Positions 42,627 through 54,128 of a stretch of 64,000 bases of DNA are shown here, one piece after another (the stretch's first letter is position 1; each line of letters begins with the position of its first letter). The stretch is from Rhineura floridana (taxonomy: Eukaryota > Chordata > Lepidosauria > Squamata > Rhineuridae). A program made the translations under genes and the position numbers. Location: assembly GCF_030035675.1 (NCBI RefSeq), contig NC_084493.1:24992203-25056202 (forward strand). The letters are read 5' to 3'. The notes below the pieces were generated by a model. The model saw only the letters and a program-made list of their open reading frames with translations. It searched no databases and was not told where the DNA came from.

Positions 42627-42710
42627 GAAAAAGATCGGCTGGAGGAGAACATAAGGGAGCTAAATCTGAAGCTGAAGCCTGCTCTTTCTGATAGGGAGAG
42701 ACTCCTCCAG
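42627..42710 (+). CDS. Coiled-coil gene, exon 8 (residues 344-371)
   Basis: The acceptor is 'aattaactcaacag' and the donor 'CTCCAG|gtattg'. 28 codons (four heptads), phase 0 to 0. Encodes 'EKDRLEENIRELNLKLKPAL' and 'SDRERLLQ'. Core residues at positions 5, 9, 12, 16, 19 and 26 keep the register of exons 6, 7 and 9. The Pro at position 18 may kink the helix. Confidence 0.75.
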
Positions 42711-43055
42711 GTATTGCATATTTGAGATACAGATGGGTGTTTCAGGGAAAAAAAGAGGATGGAGGAACTCAGATGGCCAAGAAAAGATTTAGTTGCATAG
42801 AAACTAAGCAAGCAAATGCTTGTAGATTTGCTTAATTAGAATAGTATATTTGGATTTCAGAATCTGGGGACCTTGGCACCTGCAAATGGAAACCTAGCAT
42901 TTAAGGGAGAAGAGACATGGCCTTCCCCTGACAAGCTAGTTTTCTACAAGCAATGGATCATTTAGTCTTGTGCTGTTAGTTGCTCTGCATTTAGTTTGCT
43001 AAAGAAGAATGAGATACCAATTATTAAAATAACAACAATGGTGACTGGGTTGCAG

Positions 43056-43244
43056 GAGAAAGTGGCTCTCCACCAGCAAGTCCAGCATCTCACCATGGAA
43101 CTGGAGGGTGCACAGAAGAAGCAAGAAGGTTTCAGTGATCAAGTCTCAGCCCTCTATTCAGAGCTTGCCAGTGCCAAGACCCAAGTCAACCACCAGGACA
43201 AGGAGAAGGTCCTCATGAAAGAGGAGCTGGAGTCAACCAGACAG
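43056..43244 (+). CDS. Coiled-coil gene, exon 9 (residues 372-434)
   Basis: The acceptor is 'tgactgggttgcag' and the donor 'AGACAG|gtgatt'. 63 codons (nine heptads), phase 0 to 0. Encodes 'EKVALHQQVQHLTMELEGAQ', 'FSDQVSALYSELASAKTQV' and 'MKEELESTRQ'. Hydrophobic or Ala residues recur at 5, 9, 12, 16, 19, 26, 30, 33, 37, 40 and 44. The donor was copied in the target-site duplication of the Vingi-like LINE that follows. Its last residues, 'ELESTRQ', recur at the end of exon 13. Confidence 0.85.
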
Positions 43245-43253
43245 GTGATTCTC
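43242..43253. repeat. Target-site duplication, left copy, spanning the exon 9 splice donor
   Basis: CAGGTGATTCTC: the first three bases are the end of exon 9 and the rest is the start of the intron. An identical copy lies at 49400-49411 on the far side of the Vingi-like LINE. Confidence 0.85.
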
Positions 43254-43386
43254 AAATCAAATCAAATTTTATTGTGCGGTCATAGACCCAATATACAATT
43301 GATTAAATTTTCAGATTAAAACAAATAAAACGATACGATACAAAATCATCACCTAAAAAGTTAGTCTACAACAATCAGTCATAATG

Positions 43387-46300
43387 TTAGGTACCATTTT
43401 TACGTAGGCTCTGAGCTAGAATTAGAAACTGGGCGACTGATTCAGTGGTATGCTTGTCTATATCAGACAGGAGATGGTTCACTAACCACTTGGTGGGCCT
43501 GCCAGGAAAAGCTTCGATATGTGGCAAAATAAATCTGGCACGTACATCTTTATATAAGTCACAGGTAAGAAGAACATGAGCAATTGTTTCTACCTCTCCC
43601 TTCTTGCAGATACAAAGTCGCTTTTCATATGGAATTCCTTGAAAGCGGCCCTCTAAGAGCGCCGAGGGGAGGCAGTTGAATCTAGCCCTGGCAAACAGAT
43701 GACGAAAACTGGGAATGGTCAGATTGGCAAGAAAGGCCACAGATTTAGGGAATGAAAGGCTTAGGCCAAAATAAAAAGGGGAACACGTTTTATGAGCACT
43801 GGCCATTGAATATTGGAGGGCTATATCCTTGATACGCTGGCCAATAGTGTGATTTGCGGATTCAAGATCCATAGAGGAAAGCAAATCCAGTGATAGGCCA
43901 AGTAACTTTACTTTCTCATTAAAGTTTTTGGACCAAGAGCTGAGGTGAGGGTCTTTCCAAATTAAATTTAGGTAGCCTAAAGAATGGGCAGCATAAGCAG
44001 CTTTGGTCCAGAATCTGAAAGCATAAATCCAGGCAGAGCATTCAATGGAATTTAAGCCCGCTTCGAGGCGGAGGCCAGCTGCCGAGGCACATCGAGGCAT
44101 TCTGGATATAGAGCGCAGGAAGATCGAAAGTATCGATTCCACTTTGGCATTAAAGCTAGAAACCCATAATGGAATACCATAGAGGAGTTGAGGGAGGATT
44201 TTAGCTTTAAAAGTCTGGAGAGCAGCCGGGATATACTGGCCGCCCTGGGTAGAAAAAAATCGAAGAATGGCCTTAGAGGTGTTACGGGCAGTTTGGACTG
44301 CAATTCGGATATGTGTAGACCAGAGAGTGAAGCACAGAACAAGATCCCCAGGTACCTGTACTGTTTGACTTGATCAATCTTTTGGCCATTTATTACCCAA
44401 GAATGGATTGCAGAGCGCCGAGAGAAAGCCATAATTTTTAACTTATTGAAATTGATGGTAAGGGAGTTTTTGTCACAATAAGTCATAAAAGCACGCAAGA
44501 GGCGTTTTAGGCCAGTCTTCGAGAAGGACATTAATACAGCGTCATCTGCATAAAGCAGTAGAGGTCACTTAGTATCGGCCAGTTTGGGAGGATGGAAGTT
44601 ATCAGCAAGGCAGTATTTACTCAGATTGTTGATAAAAAGATTGAATAGGGTAGGGGCCAGTATGCATCCCTGACATACCCCTTTTGTGGCAGAGATAGGA
44701 TTTGTCAGACTACCATCCATGCCACATCGCACACGAAGTGTTGTGTGCTGATATAAACGGCTAATCAAGAACAAGAGTCTCTTATCGATCAATGTCTGGG
44801 ATAATTTAATCCATAGTAATTCTCTCGGGATGGAGTCAAAGGCAGTCTTCAGATCGATAAAGGCAACATATAAACCATTACTGAAAGAGCATCTATACTT
44901 CTCTGCCAGATGGCTCAATACTAAACAATGATCAATAGTAGATCTGCCCTTTCTAAAACCAGCCTGCTCTCGACCCAATATATATCCAAGAAGTCAGTCT
45001 CACATTTAGAGGCTAGTGTAAATCTTTCCCACCACTGACAGAAGGCTAATGGGTCTATAGTTGGTGGGGTCATCCCTATCCCTTTTTTTATATACTGGGA
45101 TACCAACCGCCTCAAGCCAAGCTTGGGGAAACTTGCCCATTAGGTTAATCAAGGTGAAGAGGCTGGCCAGTATTGGGGCCCACCAGTCTATATGCGCTAT
45201 TATCAGTTCAGAAGGAATAGAATCAATCCCCGGGGCCTTACCAGTTTTTAAGGACTTAATCAATTTAGCTATCTCGGATTGTTCAATTGGGGGCCAAGCT
45301 GGCAATGCGCTTATGTCTATAATAGTTGGCATACATGAAGAGTAATCTGAGGAATTTGCAAACAAAGTGGAGAAATGGTGTTCCCATATAGCGGGCGGGA
45401 TGTTACATTGGGAGTTAGAAGAAGAGCCCAAGGCACCTGTAACCAAGGACCAAAAGAGCTTGGAGTTATTATTTAAAGAGGCATTTATTAGAACCTTCCA
45501 TCGCTCTTGAACATCTCGTCAATTTTTGATAGCAATCAGTAGTTTATATTTCCTTTTAATAAGGTAATATTCCGATGGCAGTGTATTTACATTATCGTTT
45601 CTATACCTGATATACACCCTTCTCAATTGGTTCTTAGCCTCATGTCAAACCAGCTAGAAGTTTTTGTCCTGAGTATTCGAGAAGAAGGGGGTGGTGGCCT
45701 TAAGGCCGTCTTCAGGGCTGAGGTCAGAGTAGAATAGACATATAAGCCAGCCGAAATTGCACTAGCATCAACTAATCGGAACCTAAGATCCAAGCTCGAA
45801 GGAGAGTCTAAGAGGTTAGACACCTTCTCAGCGATCGCATCCAACCAAAAGACTCTCTTATAAGAGGAGTAAGGTGCCTGGACCTCATAATGAGGATTTA
45901 TCTCTAGGTGGCCTAACTCAGGTATTAGCAGGGTAAAAGTTAAAGGTAAATGATCACTTTCAAATCTCGCGCCAACTGAAAAGTTGGAGATTAAATTTAA
46001 GAGAGATTGGGAAATGAGCACATAATCCACCACACTACTTCCATGGCTAGAGATGTAGGTGAATTCTGCAGGATTGTCAACTTTTGTATGGCCATTAAGA
46101 ATCGTCAAGTTTAAACGGGCCACTAATTGAGTCAGACAGGTTCCCGCGTAATTCACCTTTAGATCCTTGGAAAATCTGTCAAACCTAGGAATAAAGTTAT
46201 CTGTATCTATTCCTCCCCATAGTTTGGATAAGAAAAGGGCATTGTTATTCGAGCCTATCCTGGCATTGAAATATCCCACAACAATGGGGTATGCCCTAGG

Positions 46301-46767
46301 GTATAGAGCTTCTAGTTCAACTACATATTTTTCCAGATTTCCCAAGACGCTATTATACCACGTTTGTGAGACGAGGGCAGGATATATACATTAATTAATA
46401 GAAGGGTGATAGTTCTAAACTCAATTAATCCCTCAATCGCAGTATTTCTGCATGGCGGAAGCTCTCTGATGTTCATATGTAGAGAAGTGGAAACCAGAAT
46501 TGCTAAGCCTGCCTTGGGCCTGCCTTTCCCTTTAGGGGGCTCAGCAAATAACTCTAATACCAAAAAACCATTCACATAGATTTTTTTACAAGACCAGGTT
46601 TCCTGTATAAATATCACATCATGGGAACCCAAAAATTCCCTGAACCCAGGACAGTTTTGTTTAGACGTCCATCCCGCTATATTCCAAGTCAGGAAATTAA
46701 TTTGGTCCATTTGGTAACCAGCCCGGCCCCAAACTGGTGATAGACGTGCGCCATCCTCCCCTAACAT
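43387..46767 (-). pseudogene. Vingi-like ORF2, copy 2: endonuclease and reverse transcriptase
   Basis: Endonuclease motifs: 'INFLTWNIAGW', 'VIFIQETW' (metal-binding Glu), 'GRPKAGLAILVS', 'VVGYFNARIG' and 'ESDHLPLTFTL' (catalytic Asp-His). RT motifs: 'GKAPGIDSIPSELI', 'NYRPISLLSVVGKIY', 'EQAGFRKGRSTIDHC', 'AFIDLKTAFDSIPRELLW', 'GVCQGCILAPTLFNLFINN' and 'LLYADDAVLMSF' (around 44530-44560). The C-terminal Cys/His cluster is 'CICKKGEVETIAHVLLTC'. The frame is broken about seven times across 46345-43387. The YADD box is intact here, unlike copy 1. Confidence 0.75.
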
Positions 46768-47108
46768 AGACTTTGCTGGAGGGCCATCTCTAAGCGGGGA
46801 TTGTCAAACGCACTCTGAGATATGGTTTAGCACACCATCTTTATCCAAAAATATTCCGCCAGACCTTACCAGGGGCACACACGGAGATGCCTCTGCAGTC
46901 CCTGTTTCAGAGGGCCCCACCGGGACGTGAGCCAGTTCCTCAGGACAAAGATATCTGGATCTATCCCAGTCTGAACCCACCATTAATGGTTTATGCGGGG
47001 CATTAAGGGAAGATATCTTAAGAGAAGCCTGTACCACACCATAGCTATTGGTTGGTGGTTGCGATCTCCCAAAGGGGAGCGCATAGAGTCCTTTGGTGGA
47101 GAAGAAAT

Positions 47109-48985
47109 TTAAATCAGAGAGTTGATTGCGATCTGTTGGGTGGTCTTTCTCTTAAGAACAGATCTCACTTGAGTACATTCCTGAGGTGTGGGTGTCATTT
47201 CAACTTCAGGGGAGATGGCGTGGGCAAGAGTGTCTCTTAAGATCGTCAGTCGGTCAATGATCTCCTTCTGAGATCTTATAGGCAGGAAGTGGAACGAGTT
47301 TATAAGTTCCTTCTCTTCCAAGGTTGGGGCAAAGATTAGAGTAGAGGGTTGTGGCTGTTGAAAATGTGGATCTAAAAACATGGAATGGACTTCAATCAAA
47401 GGCTCGTCCAAACACCAAGGAGAGTTCCTTAAATTTTCCTTTATATCATGGCTCGAGATTTTACTAAAAAGTTGGATGGGCTTCTGGTTTGCAAATAACC
47501 TACTTAAAGGTAGCCCTGCACGATAAAAATTATCCTTCTCCATATATAGCCACAACAAGGACGTCCAGGACCCAAAAGTCACCACTGCTCAGGCATTTTG
47601 ATAATCATAAAATAGGTATTCAATGCCCATGATGTCTTCTATCAGGCCACATTCTGGGACACCACATCCTGTAAGTGAGCTTTGCGTTGGTAAAAAGGTA
47701 TCATACCTTTTGGTTTTGGAAAGTTGGAAATCACTAATTTGCAACAGCTCAGAGATAGAGTCCAGTTTTGCTGGGATATAGGAAGAGGGGAGTAACGCAC
47801 CTCATCTTGCAGCAATAAGTCAGAGTCAAGGACATGTTGCCACGGATCTTGGATTACATCGCCGGGAGGCATGTTCTCAGTTAAAGCATTTGGAGGTGCC
47901 TCAGAAGGTAGGGAGGTATAATTAGGCCCAGTAAGTGGATGCGGTGGTATGCGAGGGAGATCTAGATGTCCAGCGGTAGAGCAGTCCTTAGTGTTCTGGG
48001 ATTCTGACTTAGATAACCTGGACGGCTGGGTGGGAGTCTGTGGGGTTGCTTCCATTATTTTGAAGAGCTTTTAAAAATCCATTCCCTTGGAGCGGGTTGA
48101 AGTATTTTTCTTTTTCCCTTTAGACTTAAGGTTTCCAGATTTCTTCTGGGCCACCTCTACTCCCTTCGATTTCACAGGTTTGCGCTTGGAGCCCTTCTTT
48201 GTGTTTTTGGGAGCGAGGGTCTTCATTCTGAGTATAGGAGAGGTCTGAGTACCCATATGAGTTCCCATAGGAGTTCCCAAGCGCTCGTTGTGGGTTTCAC
48301 AAATGGGAGATTTATAGAATTCGGCTATCACGACCAAGAAAGCGTAACATTCCGACAAGAAGTTTTTGATTGAGTCGAGATCGTTAGCCAGCAGCCATAG
48401 AGATGACTCCAATTTAAGGGGGTATACTTTATCCATCCCTTCCTGCTCCGCTTGCCTTTGTAAAGAAGGTGTGATCCAGGGGCTTGTGAGATTATCAGGC
48501 CTAGGTACAGTGGGAGGTGTCGAAAAACCTTCAGAAATCTGGAGCGGATCAGGGGCAGTAACCCCCCATTCGGGCAAGGGAAGAGCATCCTCAACCTCAC
48601 TTCCAGGAAGCGGGTCATGTGAAATGTGAGTAGAGCAACACCCTGTCCCAGGTGTGTCACTAGGCAAATCCACTTGAGGGATATCCACTTGTGCAATTTC
48701 TGTGGCTAAATCCACTCCCTGGGAGGGTCTGTCATAAAGATATAGGTCGCTTTTAGTATAGTCCACGGACCAATCCAAACTAGGAGGATTATGAGATGAT
48801 ACTTCTACATTATGACATCCCTCATTAGGAGCAGAAGAGCTTCCTTTGTTGCACTCCTTGCAGCCCCCTTTCTTGGAGAAGTACGAAAGGATTTTCGCTT
48901 GCTTCTTCCCTTTCTTTCTTGGGGGGTCTATGCCTGTGAGGGTAACCACCCCTAGTATCTTGGATGCTTGATGCGTAAGCACCAT
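47109..48985 (-). pseudogene. Vingi-like ORF1, copy 2
   Basis: The ATG at 48985 opens 304 residues: 'KKGKKQAKILSYFSKKGGC' (basic, with a Cys pair 'CKEC'), an acidic/Pro/Ser-rich middle, then 'LESSLWLLANDLDSIKNFL' matching the helical part of copy 1, and a Lys-rich end 'KKSGNLKSKGKKKN'. After a stop near 48071 homologous sequence continues at 48055-47642 and 47585-47109 in other frames. Presumed RNA-binding ORF1 protein. No esterase or zinc-knuckle motif is seen. Confidence 0.6.
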
Positions 48986-49399
48986 GAGTGTTGTAAGAGA
49001 AAAAGTTCAAGCTTGGCTGAATGTGAAATTCTTGGCTGGATATAAAATTCAGGTACTAGCAATATATTAGAGAGCAGCTGTAAATAGGCAGCTGTAAGCA
49101 GATTGTTAAATTTCACACGCTGAGATGATGTTTATTGTTGAGTCAAGTTCTTATCACAGGGAGTGAGGGGGAGGAGGGGAGGGAAGCCAGTCTGGTGTCT
49201 TTGCTATTTTCACCCTCAGCTAGGAGAAAATCGCTCCTATTGCTGCTTCAACAAGCACTACAGACTATAAGTATTATTTTGGTTAGATTTTATCCAGCTG
49301 TAGCTAAGTCAGAGCTTACCAAATATGATGAGAAAGCTCAGCGAAGACTGGGAGTTGTTTCCTATACGTCTAACACCGTCGCCATCTTTTTCCACCATC

Positions 49400-49411
49400 C
49401 AGGTGATTCTC
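49400..49411. repeat. Target-site duplication, right copy
   Basis: CAGGTGATTCTC again, carrying a second copy of the exon 9 donor sequence (CAG|GTGATT) deep in the intron. The original intron continues from 49412. Confidence 0.85.
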
Positions 49412-49614
49412 CATTCTGGGAACAGGCCTTGTGCCCATTTCTCCAGTTGTGGGTGGGATCCATGTCACTATCATTATTAATTACATGTGTACCTCCCTTT
49501 TCTTCCAAGGAGCACAAGGCAGCATGCTTGGTTCTCCCATCCTCCCCATGCACACACCTCATTTTATCTTCACAACAGCCCTGGGAGGTAGATTAGACTG
49601 AGGGTTAAACTATG

Positions 49615-49955
49615 GTTAAACTAGGGAATCTTTTAAAGCATGGTTGAACTATGGAATTCACTCCCACAAGAAGTAGTGATGACCACCAATTGGGATGGCT
49701 TTAACAGAGGATTAGGCAACTTCCTGGAGCATAAGGCTATCAATGGCTACTAGCCATGAAGGCTACATTCTGCCTCCACTGTCAGAGGCAGTATGCTTCT
49801 GAATGCCAGTTTTTGGGAATCACAAGTGGAGAGGATGCTCTTGTGCTCACGTCCTCCTTGTGGGCTTTCCATAGGCATCTGGTTGTCCACTGTGAGGACA
49901 GGCTGCTGGATTAGATGGGCCACTGGCCTGATCCAGCAGGCTTTTATCTTTTGAG
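49615..49955 (+). mobile_element. CR1-type LINE 3' end
   Basis: 'gaactatggaattcactccc', 'gtagtgatgaccaccaattg', 'ggctactagccatgaaggc', 'catctggttgtccactgtg' and 'actggcctgatccagcaggc'. Same 3' region as 28876 and 30700. Confidence 0.65.
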
Positions 49956-50189
49956 TGGAGGTTTGTACCTGTATCTCCTAGTCCAGCACTCTAGCCACTA
50001 CACTGCACTGGCAATCAATATATTTCTCTATCCTCTGTTCATTACATATGCTGCTGTTTGTGAAGGACACATGTCCACCCAACAAATTTATTTCTCTTTC
50101 GGGGCAGTTTAATTGCAATGGCCTGTAGCCAAGGAACTCTGGGAAGTCAAGTTCTCTGAAAGGGCTGTCATATAGCAATCATGGTATCC

Positions 50190-51485
50190 TTCTGAACCAT
50201 CTTGCTGGGATGGGTCTAGGAGGCACTGTTTTACAGTGGCTCCATTCCTACCTGATGGACAGGACCCAGAAAGTGGTGCTGGGAGACTACTACTTGACCC
50301 CCTGGCCGTTGGCCTACAGGGTACCACAGGGTTCCATACTGTCTCCCATGCTCTTTAACATTTATATGAAACCGCTGGGAGAGATCATCTGGAGATTTGG
50401 AGTGTAATGTCATCAATACGCTGATGACACTCAACTCTATCTCTTCCTTCCATCTGATGGCAGGGTAGGACTGCTTGTCCTAAACCGGTGCCTGGAGGCT
50501 GTGAAGGACTGGATGTGGGCTAACAAACTGAAACTTAATCCAGACAAGATGCAAGTGTTGCTGGTCAAGGGGAATCTGTCCCAGGGATAGGGTTGCAACC
50601 TGTTCTGGATGGGGTTGCACTCCCCTTGAAAGAGCAGGCCCGCAGTTTGGGAGTTCTTCTGGATCCTGCCCTGCTGCTGGAATATCAGGTGGCTGCGGTA
50701 GCCAGTGGTGCTTTTGGCTATCTCAAAATGGTCTACCAGCTGCGTCCATTCCTGGAAGCAGCAGACCTAACCACGGTGACACATGCATTGGTGACATTGA
50801 GACTTGATTACTGTAACGCACTCTACGTGGGGCTGCCTTTGGAAACTACAGCTGGTCCAAAATGCAGCAGCCAGAATATTAACTGAAGCACGGCACAGGG
50901 AGCATATCACCCCTGTGCTTTATCGACTCCACTGGCTCCCAATTTGTTTCCGAGCCCAATTCAAAGTGCTGGTTTTGACCTTTAAAGCCCTAAATGGCCT
51001 TGGACCAGTGTACTTAAGGGACCGCTTATGTCCATATGTTCTGCCTCTGGTCTCCCCTGCGTGCCTGGAATGAAAGAAGTTAGATTGACAGGCACATGGG
51101 AAAGAGCCTTTTCAATTGTGACTCCCAGACTTTGGAACTCCCTGCCCCAAGAAGCCCGCTTTGCTCCCTCCCTGATGGTCTTCCGGAAACTTGTAAAAAC
51201 TATTTTGTTCTGGAGAGCCTTTGGTTGGGACTGACGGTCAGCCTGACACTGTTTTTTATCTTTTATTTTTATCTTTTAATATTCTCACGCTTTTATATGT
51301 GTATGCACATATATACATGTATGTATGTTTGTATGTGTAGGCATAATGCATTTTATGTATTTTAATAGTATTTTATGCATTTTAATTTACATTTTAATTT
51401 GTGTTTTTATTGTGTATTTTATTATATATGTGTGCTATTTTATTGTAGCCACCCTGAGTGCCCTATTATATATATAAAATAAAGT
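50190..51485 (+). mobile_element. L2-type LINE copy 4, 5'-truncated
   Basis: Begins in the RT with 'GLGGTVLQWLHSYLMDRTQ', then 'GVPQGSILSPMLFNIYMKP' read as 'RVPQGS' here, and the catalytic box as 'YADDTQLYL' in another frame near 50415. The C-terminal domain runs to 'RLWNSLPQEARFAPSLMVFR' (51128-51187). The frame is shifted several times. The 3' UTR closes 'gccaccctgagtgccc' plus an AT-rich tail. Sense orientation in intron 9 of the host gene. Closest to copy 3's subfamily. Confidence 0.75.
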
Positions 51486-51884
51486 TTCTTCATACCTATA
51501 ATACTCAGAGTTCTTCAGAGGAAAACAGAATGGGCTAAACCAGTTTGAAAACATGGTTTAAATTTGAAGTATGGGAGAAAGTTCAAGGACCAAGCCTGGC
51601 AAACGGTGGCCACTATCTATCTGGTCTCTGAAGGTGTGGCCACATCTTGAATACCTTCTACCCTACATCTGACGTCTAAGCTTCTTGGCTTTACGTGCAA
51701 ACTAGGACACCTGGTTTTGTTTAAAACTGGGATTCCTGGTTTGCACGTAAGGCCAAGCTGAGATTATTTGAAATGGAACGTAATTGTGGCAGAAGTACTC
51801 CTACCAGCTGCATGGGAGGAGGAACCGGGGAGCATGATGCTTTGTTTAGGCTCGCTGAGACTTATCCATGTAGCACTAAACCAG

Positions 51885-52005
51885 AGATAGCCAACGTGGT
51901 GCTTTCCAGATGTTGTTGGACTCCAACTCCCATCATCCCTGACCACTGATCATGCTGGCTGGTGCTAATAGGAACTGGGGGTCCAACAGCATTGGGAGAA
52001 CACCA
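51885..52005. mobile_element. Family B MITE
   Basis: 'tttccagatgttgttggact' and 'ccaactcccatcatccctga' on the left; 'aactgggggtccaacagcat' and 'gggagaacaccatgtta' on the right. Confidence 0.6.
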
Positions 52006-52059
52006 TGTTAGTTAGATGCACCAATGCTAAATAATGATTTAGGTAAGGAAACTCAGGCT

Positions 52060-52405
52060 CAGAGGTGACCTGGAGCCTTCCTGTGGAAGTCTCCCTAAGC
52101 CACACCCCCTCTTCACAGGCCACACCCCTCACTAGCCCTGCCTCATACCTCAAATATTTTTGCCTGTCTAGAATGTATCCTTGAACTCTGACCATGCCTG
52201 TTGCTCGCCTGGATGGAGGACAGAGAGGTGTTTGTGTGTGTGTAGAAACTAGCCTGTTCTACTAAGATAAAATTCACATTAATTGCCCTGCACACTTTTG
52301 CCTCTGGTCCTGCCTGCCTGCTATTGGCATGTGGCCCTCAGGAGATTGCCCAGAAGTGAATGTGGCCCTCAGACTGAAAAAAAGTTGCCCACCCCTAGTA
52401 TAGTG
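52060..52405. mobile_element. Family E hAT-like MITE, copy 1
   Basis: Closes with 'gtggccctcagactgaaaaa' and 'agttgcccacccctag', whose complement, 'ctaggggtgggcaact', is a hAT-like end. The inside ('ccttgaactctgacc', 'cctggatggaggaca', 'cacacttttgcctctgg') matches the copy split by the LTR element at 55741. The left border is uncertain. Confidence 0.5.
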
Positions 52406-52594
52406 CAGCTTCATGTGTTCATCTATTGAAGATTGTGGGTAGGTAGTGATTTGGCCCCATGCTCAACTATTCACAAGATCAGTAATTCTACCCAGATGAA
52501 TCCAAGTTTACCAAGTTTAAATGCCTTTGTGAATTGACCTGGAAAGGTCCATGGGACAAGCAAATAGAGGACAGCTTTGTGATGTCCCTTGTAG

Positions 52595-52833
52595 GTGAAC
52601 AAAGAGCTTTCTTCTGAAGTGGCCGAGAGCCGCCGGAGGCTAGAAGCCTCTTTGGAAAAGCTTCATCATTTGGAGGCGGAGAAGAAAATCCTAGACAACC
52701 GCATCCAGGCTCTGGAGAATGAGCGTACTCAGCTGCTGGAAGAGGGGGAAGGAAGGCCCCCTCCGGGACAGGCGGATGGAACAAACCAAGAGGAGGATGT
52801 GAAGCCTCTCCAAGAAACCTGTGCTGATCTGAG
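52595..52833 (+). CDS. Coiled-coil gene, exon 10 (residues 435-514)
   Basis: The acceptor is 'gatgtcccttgtag' and the donor 'CTGAG|gtactt'. Encodes 'VNKELSSEVAESRRRLEASL', 'EKLHHLEAEKKILDNRIQAL', 'ENERTQLLEEGEGRPPPGQA' and an acidic linker 'NQEEDVKPLQETCADLR'. The coiled coil is followed by a Gly/Pro break at about residues 486-497. Leaves AG, completed by G of exon 11 to Arg. The longest exon of the rod in this window except exon 3. Confidence 0.85.
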
Positions 52834-52944
52834 GTACTTTGTAGTAAATATTAGGAGACGGCAGAGAGCCTTTGCCCTACATGCTAGTTTTCTATGTGCG
52901 GGGTGTGTGTTTTTGTATGGAATATTCAGTTGTGATAAGAAGGT

Positions 52945-53535
52945 AAAGATTGGGGGGGGGACTCAGTTCAGTCTGAATTTTAACGTGAGCCTACCCAATT
53001 TGCACTTTCTGAAACTGTATGCAAACCAAAACACACCTATCCTTCAGAATTCATACTTCTCTGAATTTTGTGATGCAGTTCTCAAACTAAATAATGTGTA
53101 CAAAAATGTGTACATTAGTGAAAACTGTGCATAAAATGCATACATATGAGATGTATTATATTAGGGGAAAGTGTCTGCAAATATGTGTATATCAGGCAAA
53201 ATAGCATACAAAAATTTGCACATTAGGATAAATTGGCACTAAAATGCTGATGATTTTTTCTTTTTTTTTTTTTAAAATCACAAACTGATGAGGAAATGTG
53301 GAGGATGGAATTTAGGACTGGAAAAATATTTTAAGCCTTTTAAGTAGAGATCTTTTCCAGCCTGCATCTGTATTAGAATTGTTTTAAAGATGTTTTAAAT
53401 ATATTTTATGCTTTGTTGTTTACTGCCCTGGGCTCCTTTGGGAGGAAGGGTGGGATTATAAACTTAATAAACAAAATAAAATAAAAATAAGAAATGGCAA
53501 GAAACCACAATTGGGAGATTTGTCCATCCTTACCT
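52945..53535 (+). mobile_element. hAT-type MITE, family A, split by a LINE tail
   Basis: 'aattttaacgtgagcc', 'tgcactttctgaaactgtat', repeated 'caaaaatgtgtacatta' blocks, then after the LINE piece 'aagaaatggcaagaaaccac' and 'gatttgtccatccttacc'. Right end slightly diverged. Confidence 0.6.
53327..53487 (+). mobile_element. LINE 3' end fragment inside MITE
   Basis: 'ttgtttactgccctgggctc' and 'ctttgggaggaagggtggga' then an (A)-rich 'aaaataaaataaaaat' tail; interrupts the family A MITE. Confidence 0.55.
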
Positions 53536-53559
53536 AGAGGGCAGAACTAGCTGTAATGG

Positions 53560-53800
53560 GCTTACATCACAGAGGTGGCTCTCCATTTGTGGAATGCCCT
53601 CCCCAGTGAAGTGTGTCTACCCAGGCATTTGATGGCCAAAGGGGACTTTTCCTGGCAACCTGGAGATCGCTGGATGGAAGAATGTTTTTAAACTGTCATT
53701 TTGGAATACTTTCCTTTTTGTTGTTAAATTTTTTTTTGAGATGTTTGTAACCTTTTGGGAGGAAGGGCAGGATATAAAAGTAATAAAATTAAGAAATAGA
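53560..53800 (+). mobile_element. LINE 3' end fragment
   Basis: 'gtggctctccatttgtggaa' and 'tgccctccccagtgaag' recall the LWNALP end of ORF2; closes 'gggaggaagggcaggatata'. Like 21820-22190. Confidence 0.5.
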
Positions 53801-53985
53801 GGAGGTTTTGGTTGAACACTAGGAGACACTTTTTGACTATAGGAGCAGTTTGAGATTGGAAGCAATGAGTTAGGGCTGGTAGTGGGCTCTCCCTGGTTTG
53901 GGGGTCTTCAAGCAGAGGCTGGATGGCTGCCTGTTGGGGATGCTCCAGCTCTAGGTTTCTGTTATCTTTCTAGCGGGGGTTGGAC

Positions 53986-54128
53986 TACAATTTTATTTAT
54001 TTATTTATTTATTAAATTTATTAGTTGCCCATCTGGCTGGTTGTCCAGCCACTCTGGGCGACGTACAACATAAAAACATACAATTCACATTAGAATCTTA
54101 AAATTCCAACAATAACACTAAAATCTAT
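53986..54128 (-). mobile_element. L2-type LINE 3' end, antisense
   Basis: Minus strand 'tgttgtacgtcgcccagagt' and 'ggctggacaaccagcc', then a TAAA repeat tail (53990-54015). Matches the 'gtacgtcgcctagagtggct' end of L2 copy 1. Confidence 0.65.

Larger units (their letters stand above)
43254..49399 (-). mobile_element. Vingi-like LINE, copy 2, apparently full length (6146 bp)
   Basis: Bounded by the perfect 12-bp duplication CAGGTGATTCTC. The minus strand starts 'ggatggtggaaaaagatggc', holds ORF1 (48985-47109), ORF2 with endonuclease then reverse transcriptase (46767-43387), and ends 'ctatgaccgcacaataaaa' with a short (TTTGA)n-like tail. Same family as copy 1 at 7560-16612. Several frame breaks and stops show it is no longer active. 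Antisense to the host gene and inside its intron 9. Confidence 0.85.
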
